Shown one piece after another: positions 34,209-43,311 of a DNA stretch of 64,000 nucleotides. How positions within the stretch are numbered: position 1 is the stretch's first letter; each line of letters begins with the position of its first letter. Below the pieces are notes generated by a model, which was not told the DNA's origin, ran no database searches, and saw nothing but the letters and a program-made list of their open reading frames with translations. Both the position numbers and the translations under genes were made by a program. Source of the DNA: Nitrospina sp. (GTDB taxonomy: Bacteria; Nitrospinota; Nitrospinia; Nitrospinales; JACRGP01); assembly GCA_024648695.1 (NCBI GenBank), contig JACAVV010000010.1:62001-126000 (forward strand), written 5' to 3'.

Positions 34209-34750
34209 TGGGCGAGGGCACCCCGAATAAACAGTCTGGCGATATGGACCGCATCACCTGGCTTGCTTTTCTGGTGGCCGTAGGTGTGGTGTTTCATCGT
34301 TTGGAAGCTCTGCTCCCGCTACCTTCACCCTGGGTGAAAATTGGCCTGGCAAATATTGCTACCCTGATCGCTTTGGTGTTTTTCGGGTTTCGCGAGGCCA
34401 TGATGGTCACCTTGCACCGGGTATTTTTGAGTTCCCTTTTGGGAGGAACCTTTTTAAGTCCGACCTTCTTGTTGAGCCTCATCGGAGGGATATCTGCAAC
34501 TCTGGCTATGGGTATGGTTTACCGGGGTGGGCATAATCCGTTTAGCATGATAGGTATCAGCATCACCGGTGCTTACGTTCACACGGTGTCAATCGTTCTA
34601 TGTGTGTATCTGGTATTCGCGCGTTCTGAGGGTTTTTTAAAATTACTACCTGTATTTTTAATATTTGCTTTATTCTCCAGTCTGTTCACTGGAATGGCCG
34701 CTAACCTGGCGGTTCGAAAATTTAAGAAACTCAAGCTGGCTACCCATTGA
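34205..34750 (+). CDS. Gx transporter family membrane protein
   Basis: 181 residues with about five membrane helices. The pattern 'LLPLPSPWVKIGLANIATLI' together with 'HRVFLSSLLGGTFLSPTFLL' identifies the Gx transporter family (often annotated heptaprenyl diphosphate synthase component I, or HepI-like). Family members are thought to be S-components or small-molecule transporters. It overlaps clpC at ATGA. An internal ATG at codon 14 gives a more usual N-terminus. Confidence 0.85.
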   Translation: MMGEGTPNKQSGDMDRITWLAFLVAVGVVFHRLEALLPLPSPWVKIGLANIATLIALVFFGFREAMMVTLHRVFLSSLLGGTFLSPTFLLSLIGGISATLAMGMVYRGGHNPFSMIGISITGAYVHTVSIVLCVYLVFARSEGFLKLLPVFLIFALFSSLFTGMAANLAVRKFKKLKLATH

Positions 34751-34805
34751 TTAGTAGCACAATAATTCATGATATTTTTCTTGTTTATACACTAAGGAGT
34801 TTGAC

Positions 34806-34982
34806 ATGAGCGAAGAACCAAAGGTCGAGAGCGAATCTATCGTTTCAGAATTTTGGGGATTTTTAAAAACCCGAAAAAAATGGTGGCTGGGTCCCATTAT
34901 TTTCGTGATGTTGATGATGGGTGCTTTGATTATATTTGCTGAAGGCAGTGCGGTCGCTCCCTTTATCTACACCTTGTTTTAA
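34806..34982 (+). CDS. DUF5989 family small membrane protein (below ORF-track size)
   Basis: 58 residues: an acidic start, then 'FWGFLKTRKKWWLGPIIFVM' and a single membrane helix ending 'AVAPFIYTLF'. This is the DUF5989 pattern, seen next to carbamoyltransferase or glycosyltransferase genes. aaggagtttgac precedes the ATG and the stop is 12 bases before the GT2 gene, so the two are likely co-transcribed. Confidence 0.88.
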   Translation: MSEEPKVESESIVSEFWGFLKTRKKWWLGPIIFVMLMMGALIIFAEGSAVAPFIYTLF

Positions 34983-34994
34983 AGCGAACGGCCA

Positions 34995-35678
34995 TTGAAA
35001 TTATCTATCGTTATACCTGTTTTTAATGAGGAAGCCACTCTGCGCGAAATCATCCGGCGCGTGGAGGATACCCAATGGGAAAAAGAAATCATTCTCATCG
35101 ATGATTCTTCCACAGATGGCACCCGATCCATTCTGGAAGAATACCAGAATCGGGATGGGTTCCTGGTTTTGTTCCATTCCACTAACAAGGGCAAGGGTGC
35201 GGCTTTGCGCTCCGGCTTCGCCCAGGTGACCGGGGATGTAATTATCGTTCAGGATGCGGACCTGGAGTACGACCCCAGTGACTATGGCGTGATGCTGGGG
35301 CCGATTGAGGACGGGCGCGCGGACGTGGTGTTCGGTTCGCGTTTTCTGGGGGGTCCGCATCGAGTGATGTTTTTTTGGCATTATGTCGGCAACAAGGTCC
35401 TGACCACCCTGTCCAACATGATGACCAATCTCAACCTCACCGACATGGAAACGGGCTACAAGGTATTCACTCGGAAAGTTCTGGAATCGCTGGCCCTCAG
35501 TTGCAACCGTTTCGGATTCGAACCGGAATTCACCAGCAAAATAGCCCGGAAAAAATTCAAGGTATACGAGGTCCCCATCTCCTACAGCGGCCGCGATTAT
35601 CAGGAAGGCAAAAAAATCACTTGGCGGGATGGCGTCGCCGCCCTGTGGTACATTTTCAAATTCCGCTTCCTCGCCTAG
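34995..35678 (+). CDS. DPM1-like family 2 glycosyltransferase
   Basis: 227 residues with a TTG start. The domain begins '[20 protein letters not shown]', with '[20 protein letters not shown]' and '[18 protein letters not shown]' (the DAD metal site). '[20 protein letters not shown]' is typical of dolichol- or polyprenol-phosphate mannosyl/glucosyltransferases. It probably makes a polyprenyl-phospho-sugar donor at the inner membrane face. There is no obvious membrane segment. It follows DUF5989. Confidence 0.93.
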   Translation: MKLSIVIPVFNEEATLREIIRRVEDTQWEKEIILIDDSSTDGTRSILEEYQNRDGFLVLFHSTNKGKGAALRSGFAQVTGDVIIVQDADLEYDPSDYGVMLGPIEDGRADVVFGSRFLGGPHRVMFFWHYVGNKVLTTLSNMMTNLNLTDMETGYKVFTRKVLESLALSCNRFGFEPEFTSKIARKKFKVYEVPISYSGRDYQEGKKITWRDGVAALWYIFKFRFLA

Positions 35679-35827
35679 CCCAAACTAGGCCTGGAGGAAA
35701 TACCGGCCTATAGAAGTTGATCGTATACCCACTTCCACCAGCCAAAGGACGGTGATTGCGATTTTTTCTGATTTATGTTCTATAGCGGCAACGGCGCCCA
35801 TACCTTCAGTAGCCTTGAGATCCATAA

Positions 35828-36340
35828 ATGATGAGAAAAAATAAAATTTCACGAATTAAACGTTTTGCCAGAGATATTTTTCTCCACACGCCTTTCATCA
35901 AAATGATCTATGGAACTGTTTTTCTTTGGATTCTGTTTTCTTGTGGAATGTATTGGGCTGAAACGACAATCAACGACTCCTCCATTAAATCGTTTTGGGA
36001 TGCTATGTATTGGAGTATCGCTGCATTTTCCACAGCCGGGATCGCGGATACTCCGCAATCTCCCTTAGGAAAATTGATTGGGGGAATTTGGAGTGTGCTG
36101 GGTTCTCTTCTCTTTTTTGGGGCTATCGTCGCTACCGTCACAACTTATTTCATGCGCCCCATACAACGTCCGGCAAGACGAATAATCGATGTGATCGAAT
36201 ACAATTTAGAACAGTTAAATGATCTAACTCTGGAAGAACTCGATCTTCTAAAAGACACAGTAGACGGTCTTATCGTCCACGTTGAAAAAATGAAGGAAAA
36301 AGAAATCGCAAAACAAAAGACCGCTCCTGAAAAAAAATAG
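35828..36340 (+). CDS. Two-helix potassium-channel-like protein with altered filter
   Basis: 170 residues. Two membrane helices (about 25-45 and 84-108) flank a pore loop 'DAMYWSIAAFSTAGIADTPQ', as in Ion_trans_2 channels, followed by a cytoplasmic helix rich in charge. The canonical filter TVGYGD is here TAGIAD, so potassium selectivity is doubtful. The first codons are basic. It may be a non-selective or inactive channel, or a sensor. It has no clear operon partner. Confidence 0.72.
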   Translation: MMRKNKISRIKRFARDIFLHTPFIKMIYGTVFLWILFSCGMYWAETTINDSSIKSFWDAMYWSIAAFSTAGIADTPQSPLGKLIGGIWSVLGSLLFFGAIVATVTTYFMRPIQRPARRIIDVIEYNLEQLNDLTLEELDLLKDTVDGLIVHVEKMKEKEIAKQKTAPEKK

Positions 36341-36398
36341 GGCCATCCCACATTGACAGGAATTCTCCTTTAGACGGTTGGGATTTTAAACTCCGAAC

Positions 36399-36809
36399 TC
36401 ACCCGGTGGTAGATCTTTCTAAAGGTTCCTCACAAAAATCACATACCGTGTCTTCAGGGTTGACCACATGCCCACATGCGGAGCATACAGCGTATTTTTC
36501 CAGTTCCGCCATTATTGCTTTAGCTCTTTCCAGGTCGGATTTTCTTATCCACAACAAAACTTTTGTCAAGGCTGTTGCCGGATAGGCGTGAAAGGACTCG
36601 TTCTCCAACTGACAGGGGATCCCTACATTTTCCAAATATCCGCGAATGATGTGGGCATCCTCCTCTTGCTGAACCGTACACAATCTGGCCAGGTCATCCA
36701 TCTCCACGACCGCTTCTTCTTCAAGAGCCTCTACCAAAGCAACATTGCATTCACTGCATTGGGTGATCTCTTCTCGAAATTCTTCTTTACATTCCGGGCA
36801 ATAAGGCAT
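36399..36809 (-). CDS. Zinc-ribbon protein with DUF2007-like domain
   Basis: 136 residues from ATG at 36809, which has agaggtgg before it; the track start is 14 codons upstream. An N-terminal zinc ribbon is 'YCPECKEEFREEITQCSECN'. A DUF2007-like ferredoxin-fold segment follows, 'DAHIIRGYLENVGIPCQLEN', and a second ribbon is 'CSACGHVVNPEDTVCDFCEE'. Probably a small regulatory or metal-binding protein of the cytoplasm. It lies downstream of the AGCS gene in the same direction. Confidence 0.8.
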   Translation of the reverse strand: MPYCPECKEEFREEITQCSECNVALVEALEEEAVVEMDDLARLCTVQQEEDAHIIRGYLENVGIPCQLENESFHAYPATALTKVLLWIRKSDLERAKAIMAELEKYAVCSACGHVVNPEDTVCDFCEEPLERSTTG

Positions 36810-36847
36810 GATCCACCTCTGACTTTTATGAGCAAAAAATAAAGTTG

Positions 36848-38206
36848 TCAATCGTATCTATTCACCGTTCCCGCTTCCAGTTCCTTTTCGAAGTCCTGCA
36901 TTTCACGGGCAATTAAACGGTTCATTCCGAGCAGGGCGATAAGGTTGGGGACCGCCATCAAGGCATTCATCACATCGGAAATGTTCCAAACCACCTCCAG
37001 TTTCGCGACTGCACCAACAAATACGAAACTCACCCATATATATCTATAATGGGTCACGAAACGCGAACCTGCAAGGTATTCTACACACTTTTCCCCATAA
37101 TAGCTCCATCCCAAAATTGTGGAGAAGGCGAATGTAATAACGCCCAAAGTGACAATCCATTGGCCCCACTGACCCGGAAAGGAGGTTGCAAAGGCCTGTA
37201 TGGTAAGAGCCACGCCGGTTTTTCCGCCAACCCATACCTGGGTGGTGGCCAGAATTATCCCTGTGAATGAACAGATCACCAGGGTGTCAAGAAAAGTTCC
37301 CGTCATGGAAACCAGGGCTTGTTTTGCGGGATGGTTGGTTTTCGCCGCCGCCGCGGCAATGGGAGCGCTTCCTAACCCGGATTCGTTTGAAAACATGCCA
37401 CGCGCGACGCCGAAGCGAATGGTCTGCGATAAGGCCGCACCGGCAAAGCCTCCAGTGGCGGCGGTTCCTGTAAATGCGTGTTGCACCAAAGTCGTGAATC
37501 CGCTCCATAGGGAAGTGAAATGGGTCAGGATCACCACCATGGCCCCTAAAAAATAAATCACGACCATAACCGGGACCAGAAAGGAAGTCACTTCGGCGAT
37601 CCTTCGGATACCCCCTAAAATTACCATTCCGGTCAGTACCGCCAAAATCACCCCAACGAAGATTGGGTTGATGCCAAACACTTCCTCAACGGCCTGGGCG
37701 GTAGTATTGGATTGCACCATGTTGCCGATGCCAAATGCCGCAAACGCTCCAAACAGAGCAAAGCAGGTACCGAGCCATTTTTGGCCCAGTCCCAGTTCGA
37801 GATAATACATGGGACCACCGGAGAATTGGCCTTCGGAGTTTTTCACCCGATACCTTAAGGCCAGATAACCTTCACTAAACTTGGTGGCCATTCCGAATAA
37901 AGCCGTCACCCACATCCAGAACACCGCGCCAGGTCCTCCCAGAGCAACGGCTGTGCTCACCCCCGCAATATTACCAACGCCCACGGTTGCCGCCAATGCA
38001 GTCATCAATGCCCCAAAATGGGACACATCGCCTTCGCCGTCCCTTTCTTTGGTAAATGTTAAACGCAATCCATACCAGAGGTGGCGAAACTGAATGCATC
38101 GCAAGCGCCAGGTCAACAACATCCCGGTTCCCAGCAAAAGCACGAGCAACCAGGGTCCCCAGGCCCAGGAGCTTAGAGTGGACAGTATTTCGTTTAATGC
38201 GGTCAT
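36848..38206 (-). CDS. Alanine/glycine:sodium symporter (AGCS family)
   Basis: 452 residues and about eleven helices. AGCS signatures are 'TVGVGNIAGVSTAVALGGPG', 'WVTALFGMATKFSEGYLALRY', 'GPMYYLELGL' and 'GVARGMFSNESGLGSAPIAA'. It imports alanine or glycine with sodium. A plausible aggcagga-type site is visible upstream. It precedes the zinc-ribbon gene by 38 bases. Confidence 0.95.
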   Translation of the reverse strand: MTALNEILSTLSSWAWGPWLLVLLLGTGMLLTWRLRCIQFRHLWYGLRLTFTKERDGEGDVSHFGALMTALAATVGVGNIAGVSTAVALGGPGAVFWMWVTALFGMATKFSEGYLALRYRVKNSEGQFSGGPMYYLELGLGQKWLGTCFALFGAFAAFGIGNMVQSNTTAQAVEEVFGINPIFVGVILAVLTGMVILGGIRRIAEVTSFLVPVMVVIYFLGAMVVILTHFTSLWSGFTTLVQHAFTGTAATGGFAGAALSQTIRFGVARGMFSNESGLGSAPIAAAAAKTNHPAKQALVSMTGTFLDTLVICSFTGIILATTQVWVGGKTGVALTIQAFATSFPGQWGQWIVTLGVITFAFSTILGWSYYGEKCVEYLAGSRFVTHYRYIWVSFVFVGAVAKLEVVWNISDVMNALMAVPNLIALLGMNRLIAREMQDFEKELEAGTVNRYD

Positions 38207-38290
38207 TTTAAGGCAGGAGAGAGAAGAAGAATCACCTTCCTCTTTTCAGTAGAGACGTGAAAATCTTAAGAGAGGTTCGATGCGGGGCAA

Positions 38291-38980
38291 TCAGGAAGCT
38301 TCCCCGTTGCTTGCTTTTAATTCCTTTTCCATGTTGGTGATCATATGCATTTCAGCCCCCAACTCTCCTCTTAACCGGGTGTTTAAACGTTGAACCCTGT
38401 TTTTAAATTTCGGACCGGTCACTTGCACTTTTTCATCCTGGGAAATGCTATGATTTAAAAATCCAGATATATTTTTTAAAACTGCGTTTTCAGAGGCTCC
38501 CAGCTTACCAGCGAGGGCTTTTTTTTCAGGGAGAAAATCCTGAATACCTTTCACATATATTTTTCCATTCAGTTCATTGGGCAATAGTTTGACCAATCCC
38601 TTATTGCGGTTGATTTCTCTTTTGAAATATTCAATTGCCGCAGTGATGAGCCCTTTATCCTCATCCGATAACCCGGCTTCTTCTTTCGGCGCCGCATCAT
38701 CTCCCACATCCTCTTCGCTTATTTTCGAGGGGTCCTCCTCAGCAATAACTTCAGAGTTTTCGGAAGATGGAGCCGCAGGGGCGAGCCTTTTGACCTTTTC
38801 TAATTTGGGAGTATTCCGGAATTTAAAGGGAATCTTGCTTTCGTCATCGGTGAAGTGCCATTTGCCTTTATCATCTTTCCATTTAAATACCCTGGCTTGG
38901 GAAGAAACAGATACCAAAAGTATTCCGGTGAACAGGGCGAACCCTATCGCCCACTTAAAGGGTGTCCTGTGAGAATCCAT
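38291..38980 (-). CDS. Exported DUF4124 protein
   Basis: 229 residues. Signal peptide 'AIGFALFTGILLVSVSSQAR', then DUF4124, 'VFKWKDDKGKWHFTDDESKI', which is the 'KW.D..G..HFTD' pattern. The remainder is an acidic linker and a helical C-terminal half ('AIEYFKREINRNKGLVKLLP'). Likely periplasmic, with an unknown role in the envelope. It is divergent from the PRC-barrel-like gene. Confidence 0.85.
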   Translation of the reverse strand: MDSHRTPFKWAIGFALFTGILLVSVSSQARVFKWKDDKGKWHFTDDESKIPFKFRNTPKLEKVKRLAPAAPSSENSEVIAEEDPSKISEEDVGDDAAPKEEAGLSDEDKGLITAAIEYFKREINRNKGLVKLLPNELNGKIYVKGIQDFLPEKKALAGKLGASENAVLKNISGFLNHSISQDEKVQVTGPKFKNRVQRLNTRLRGELGAEMHMITNMEKELKASNGEAS

Positions 38981-39103
38981 TTAAAATCCCCTTTCGAAAA
39001 CGGTTTCCAATGGCCGACTTTTTAACACGCTATTATAACAACACGATCCATTCTCTGCTATAATTTAAACAAAAACAAAACATTTCCTGAACCGAGGCCT
39101 TTT

Positions 39104-39505
39104 ATGGAAAATCACCAGTTGCTCCTGATCACCGAAAATACCTCTCAAATGAACCGGGAAGACCAGGTGGCCGGTTATTACCTTTATGACAAAGAAAAGG
39201 AACTGATCGCTAAAATCAAGGGGCTGATTGTCGAATCGGAAACCTATATCCTCCGATACATTTTGATTTACCTGGGCGGATTTTTAATGATCAAAGGCAA
39301 ACCGATCCTGATCCCGGCGGAAAATTTCGAGGTTCTGGATATCGGAACAGTTCGGGTAGATAAACCCAAAGAATGGTTGCAGGGAGTTCCTTCCCCTGAG
39401 GATGTTGAGGAGATTCTGCCGGCTGAGGAGGAACTGATTTTAAGCTATTACGATCTGGAACCGTATTGGGCGGCGAAAACCAAGCTGGAAAACGAGGAAG
39501 ACTGA
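39104..39505 (+). CDS. PRC-barrel-like hypothetical protein
   Basis: 133 residues. The middle resembles a PRC barrel: 'DQVAGYYLYDKEKELIAKIK', then 'YILIYLGGFLMIKGKPILIP', then 'FEVLDIGTVRVDKP'. It is acidic with no signal peptide. A TATAAT-like -10 is seen at 39059-39064. The protein may bind RNA or membrane-associated partners, as other PRC-barrel proteins do. Family assignment is tentative. Confidence 0.68.
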   Translation: MENHQLLLITENTSQMNREDQVAGYYLYDKEKELIAKIKGLIVESETYILRYILIYLGGFLMIKGKPILIPAENFEVLDIGTVRVDKPKEWLQGVPSPEDVEEILPAEEELILSYYDLEPYWAAKTKLENEED

Positions 39506-39543
39506 TTCTGTAAATATTGACGATTTTACAAATGCTCAAGGTT

Positions 39544-39571
39544 CGGAGTCCCCCAACGCGAAGGGACTCCG
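39544..39571. terminator. Convergent hairpin after the PRC-barrel-like gene
   Basis: cggagtccc pairs with gggactccg around a 10-base loop, in the gap between two converging genes. No T-tract follows. Confidence 0.5.
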
Positions 39572-39591
39572 ACCCGAGTTTAATTCAAACG

Positions 39592-40569
39592 CTATTTCTT
39601 TTTCAGGAAGAAGCGTTCTCCACCCCCTTCAATAAACAGCATAGGGTCAGTACCATCCCGGACCTGGCGATCCTGTTCAATAAATTTTCCACCTTTAGCT
39701 GAATAAGAATAATTCGCAAAAGGTTTCCCGTCTGCAGTGATCGTTACTTCATAGTCTCCATCAGCAAGTAAATCCTTTACCTGAAGCATACCGCTCACTC
39801 TACGGAGTCCAAGATCAACACGTATCCACCAGGGTTTAAAAGTTAGCGTCGTTTCCTTACGAACCTTTCCTACATTAGGCCAACCTCCAATAGTTTCACC
39901 ATCTTTAGTGATCATAATTTTTACAACACGCTCCGTCCATTTACCCATATCGGCATTCTCATCGCGCAACCAAAGGCTGATGGTTGCAGAGGAATTCGGG
40001 TTTCTTTTGGGAAAATAAAAATATGCGTAATCTGACCAGGGACCATCAAAGAAGTATTTTCCACCTGGATTGTAAGGATCGTCGCCACCTTTCACGCGAA
40101 CCGTAAACGGAAACTTGTAAAATTCCTTGCCTTCCAGATACCAAACGATTTCATGCTTACCTTCCGACAATTTATGCTTTTCCGTTGGTTGTGCATGCCA
40201 GCCCCAAAACGGGGGTTTTAATTTGTTGGCGTGATAAAAATTAGTCGTTACCACTTTGCCGTCCGGTCCCTTGACCTGATGTGCGAGGCGGGCTCCGCCA
40301 TCATTGGTGTTATAAGGATAGCTATGACTGGGATCATTAAAGTCCGGCAAAAATAAAGCGCGAATCCGTTCACTAATATAGACTTGCCCGGTTTTCCAGG
40401 TCATTTGATTGTTCAAAGCATTGAGCAAATCAGAATACAAGGGAGCCGGTTTAAATTTATCCGGCCACTTCAATTCTTTTCCATTGCTCAATTCAGTCGC
40501 CTGAACAGGCACAAAAGCAATAGAGACCAAAAACAAGGCAAAAACAATCGCGTTAAAAAAAGTTTTCAT
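39592..40569 (-). CDS. Exported hypothetical protein with beta-rich fold
   Basis: 325 residues with a signal peptide 'AIVFALFLVSIAFVPVQATE'. The mature protein is mostly beta-strand and rich in aromatics ('YFFDGPWSDYAYFYFPKRNP', 'ETTLTFKPWWIRVDLGLRRV'). It has no cysteine and no recognised domain. It is probably periplasmic or outer-membrane-associated. The upstream gap is 359 bases, so it has its own promoter. Confidence 0.75.
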   Translation of the reverse strand: MKTFFNAIVFALFLVSIAFVPVQATELSNGKELKWPDKFKPAPLYSDLLNALNNQMTWKTGQVYISERIRALFLPDFNDPSHSYPYNTNDGGARLAHQVKGPDGKVVTTNFYHANKLKPPFWGWHAQPTEKHKLSEGKHEIVWYLEGKEFYKFPFTVRVKGGDDPYNPGGKYFFDGPWSDYAYFYFPKRNPNSSATISLWLRDENADMGKWTERVVKIMITKDGETIGGWPNVGKVRKETTLTFKPWWIRVDLGLRRVSGMLQVKDLLADGDYEVTITADGKPFANYSYSAKGGKFIEQDRQVRDGTDPMLFIEGGGERFFLKKK

Positions 40570-40928
40570 TCTTTCACCCTCATTTTGATGGATAAATTCG
40601 AGCTCAAAAAATGTTTTGATTTGTTTTTTTTAAAGCCACTCCAAAACACTTTTTTAAACTTTTCTTCATCGATCTTAGAAAAATTTGAAAGTTCCCCGAG
40701 GAGGAGAACTTTCCTCTCTTATATACCTTCGATTCAAATCCAAATGAAAACAAATATATTTTCATCCCAAAACGGATTTCAGAATCATGGTTTCTTGATT
40801 ACAAAAAACCTTACATCAATTTCTGATGTTTTTAAAACAGAAATTTTTTGAACACCATAACGCTTTATTATTCAAAGCTATGGGACATAAAAAAACATCG
40901 CTGAAATTACTTGTTCTGGACTGAATCA
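40570..40928. other. Intergenic region without supported gene
   Basis: It holds an 8-bp inverted repeat, gaaagttc (40687-40694) with gaactttc (40706-40713), around an 11-base purine-rich loop. Short ORFs here are shadows of the flanking gene. It is AT-rich and likely holds the promoter of the exported protein. Confidence 0.45.
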
Positions 40929-42020
40929 TCATCTTTTAAAAAACCCTCGATTGGCAAGAAGCGTTTCCGCTCCTTCTGCAACATCCTTGATACTGATATC
41001 CTCCAGGCAAAACGGCTTTCCCAGAACGGAAGGTTTACACTCTCTGAAAAATTTTTGACGGCAGGGAGAACAGGAATAGTTTTTGGTCACCAGTACTTTT
41101 TGATCATCATCCAAATAGGGTCCCGTGGTTCTGGGATCTCCCGGACCAAATATGCCAACCGTTGGCGTCTCCACCATAGCCGCCAAATGCATCAATCCAC
41201 TATCATTTCCGATAAACAGATCACAACGGCCGATCAAAGCCGTCAGTTCTTCCAGGCCCCATCCACAAAAGATCTGCAAATCATCCGAGGGACAGTTTTG
41301 CTGGATCTCTTTCAGAAGAGGCCTTTCCTTTTCCGATCCCAACAAGGCAATTTTGGCTCCAAAGTCTTTGATCATCCTTTGACACAGCAAGCCGAAACGT
41401 TTAGGATGCCAACCCCGTTCGGGTTTGGAGGTGCCGGGATGCACGGCAACGAGCAATTGCAGGGAACCCGGGTATATCTCTTTCAGGCGCAGGTTGATGT
41501 TCTCCCGAAGTTCCTCGGAAACATATTGAACGAACCGCTTATCCGGTTGTTCCAATCCCAAAGGAGAAAACAGGTCGGAAAAATAATTCACCCGATACTG
41601 CACCTTTTTTTCCTTCGACACTTTTAGCGCGTGTGTCAGAAAAACCTCGCGTCCTTCGGTTCCGTAACCGATACGTACCGCCGCTCCGCTAAGGTACAAC
41701 AGGAAAGCACTTCGAAACGAGTTGGGAAACACCACACCCAAATCAAACTGGTACTTTTTTAATTTCCAGGCAAACGTCATGCCCTTTTTCCCTTTTTGAT
41801 AGGGACTCCGGATCACAGTATCAATGGCAGGATGATTACGAAGGATCTGGTCGGCAGGACTTTTGACCACGGCGGTAATTCGGGCGCAGGGGAAACGGGC
41901 TCTTAAGGTTTGGATCGAAGGAAGCACCATGATGACATCACCAATCCAGTTGGGCATCCATAGGAGAATATGGCTGAAGTTTTTTCCTTCCAGGTTCTTT
42001 GAAAAAAACCCCGCCGGTGT
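40929..42020 (-). CDS. waaF: LPS heptosyltransferase II-like
   Basis: 363 residues from ATG at 42020, which has gaggag upstream; the track start is 11 codons earlier. Family 9 glycosyltransferase features are 'ILLWMPNWIGDVIMVLPSIQ' at the N-terminus, 'HPGTSKPERGWHPKRFGLLC' and 'LFIGNDSGLMHLAAMVETPT'. It adds heptose to the LPS core, which implies an outer membrane. Its start lies 38 bases downstream of the murA stop, so it is likely the last gene of the rho-rpmE-prfA-prmC-murA string. Confidence 0.9.
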   Translation of the reverse strand, partial: TPAGFFSKNLEGKNFSHILLWMPNWIGDVIMVLPSIQTLRARFPCARITAVVKSPADQILRNHPAIDTVIRSPYQKGKKGMTFAWKLKKYQFDLGVVFPNSFRSAFLLYLSGAAVRIGYGTEGREVFLTHALKVSKEKKVQYRVNYFSDLFSPLGLEQPDKRFVQYVSEELRENINLRLKEIYPGSLQLLVAVHPGTSKPERGWHPKRFGLLCQRMIKDFGAKIALLGSEKERPLLKEIQQNCPSDDLQIFCGWGLEELTALIGRCDLFIGNDSGLMHLAAMVETPTVGIFGPGDPRTTGPYLDDDQKVLVTKNYSCSPCRQKFFRECKPSVLGKPFCLEDISIKDVAEGAETLLANRGFFKR

Positions 42021-42057
42021 CATAAAAAGGCTCCTCTTGCTTTGCCCGTACAAACGG

Positions 42058-43311
42058 TCAATTCACACGTTTGATTTTGGCTCCCAGTCCCGATAACTTT
42101 TGCTCCATCACGGGATACCCACGATCAATATGGTACACGCGATTGATCACCGATTCTCCCCTGGCGGCTAGGGCGGCGAGCACCAGAGAAGCACTGGCTC
42201 TTAAATCGGTCGCCATCACCGGGGCTCCACTCAAATGCCCGACTCCCTTCACAATGGCCGTATTGCCCCGGATCTCGATATCGGCTCCCATACGCTTTAG
42301 TTCAGCCACATGCATGAACCGGTTTTCGAACACCGTTTCGGTGATCAGGCTTTGGCCCCGCGCAAGAGTCATCAGCGCCATAAACTGGGCCTGGATATCG
42401 GTGGCAAATCCAGGGTAGGGATGGGTCTGGATATCCACTCCCTGAAATCCGTTTCCTGTTGAGATTTTAACCGAATCTTTACTGGTTTCTACGTTCACCC
42501 CGGCTTGCTTCAGCTTCATGATCAAGGGTTCCACATGTTGCGGTATGCAATCGGTCACCTCAACCTCCCCTGCGGTGATAGCTCCGGCTATCATATATGT
42601 AGCCGCTTCGATTCGGTCCGGAAATATTTTGCAGTGGATGGGTTTTAAAGAGGATACCCCCTGAATGATGATTTCATCGCCTCCCGCTCCCTCGATTTTG
42701 GCTCCGGCCAGATTCAGCATATCTGCCAAAAAAACAACTTCCGGTTCTTTTGCAGGATTTTCCAGCACGGTCTCCCCTTCTGCAAATACGGCGGCCATCA
42801 TGACGTTCGCGGTACCCGTCACCGATATAGTATCAAAATAGTAACGAGCCCCTTTCAGTTTTTTGGCACTACCTACGATGTAGCCACCTTGCAATTCGAT
42901 ATTGGCGCCCAAAGCTTCCAGGCCGCGAATATGTAAATCTATAGGACGGGCACCGATGGCGCATCCACCAGGAAGCGAAACTTTGGCCTGGCCTAAACGG
43001 GCTATTAATGGACCGAGGACGAGGCAGGAGGCACGCATGGTCCGCACCAGGTCGTAGGGCGCTTCAGGATTATTGATATCGCTTGTGTCAAAAGCCAGCC
43101 GGTCGCCTTGAATGGAGTCGATTCGCCCACCCAACTCCACAAGTAAATGAATCATTGTGGACACATCCCGCATCTGCGGGACATTGGTTATTTCGTTTCT
43201 TCCCGAAGTCAACAGGGTCGCGGCCAGTATGGGCAATACGGCATTTTTCGCACCGGTGATAAACACCTTGCCTTTTAAGGGGACACCTCCCTCGATCACA
43301 ATCTTATCCAC
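42058..43311 (-). CDS. murA: UDP-N-acetylglucosamine 1-carboxyvinyltransferase
   Basis: 417 residues; first committed step of peptidoglycan synthesis. Lys22 in 'ITGAKNAVLPILAATLL' and the catalytic Cys117 in 'SLPGGCAIGARPIDLHI' are present. Cys117 is the residue that fosfomycin alkylates, so no resistance substitution is seen. Length is usual. Its start overlaps the prmC stop by eight bases. Confidence 0.97.
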   Translation of the reverse strand: MDKIVIEGGVPLKGKVFITGAKNAVLPILAATLLTSGRNEITNVPQMRDVSTMIHLLVELGGRIDSIQGDRLAFDTSDINNPEAPYDLVRTMRASCLVLGPLIARLGQAKVSLPGGCAIGARPIDLHIRGLEALGANIELQGGYIVGSAKKLKGARYYFDTISVTGTANVMMAAVFAEGETVLENPAKEPEVVFLADMLNLAGAKIEGAGGDEIIIQGVSSLKPIHCKIFPDRIEAATYMIAGAITAGEVEVTDCIPQHVEPLIMKLKQAGVNVETSKDSVKISTGNGFQGVDIQTHPYPGFATDIQAQFMALMTLARGQSLITETVFENRFMHVAELKRMGADIEIRGNTAIVKGVGHLSGAPVMATDLRASASLVLAALAARGESVINRVYHIDRGYPVMEQKLSGLGAKIKRVN

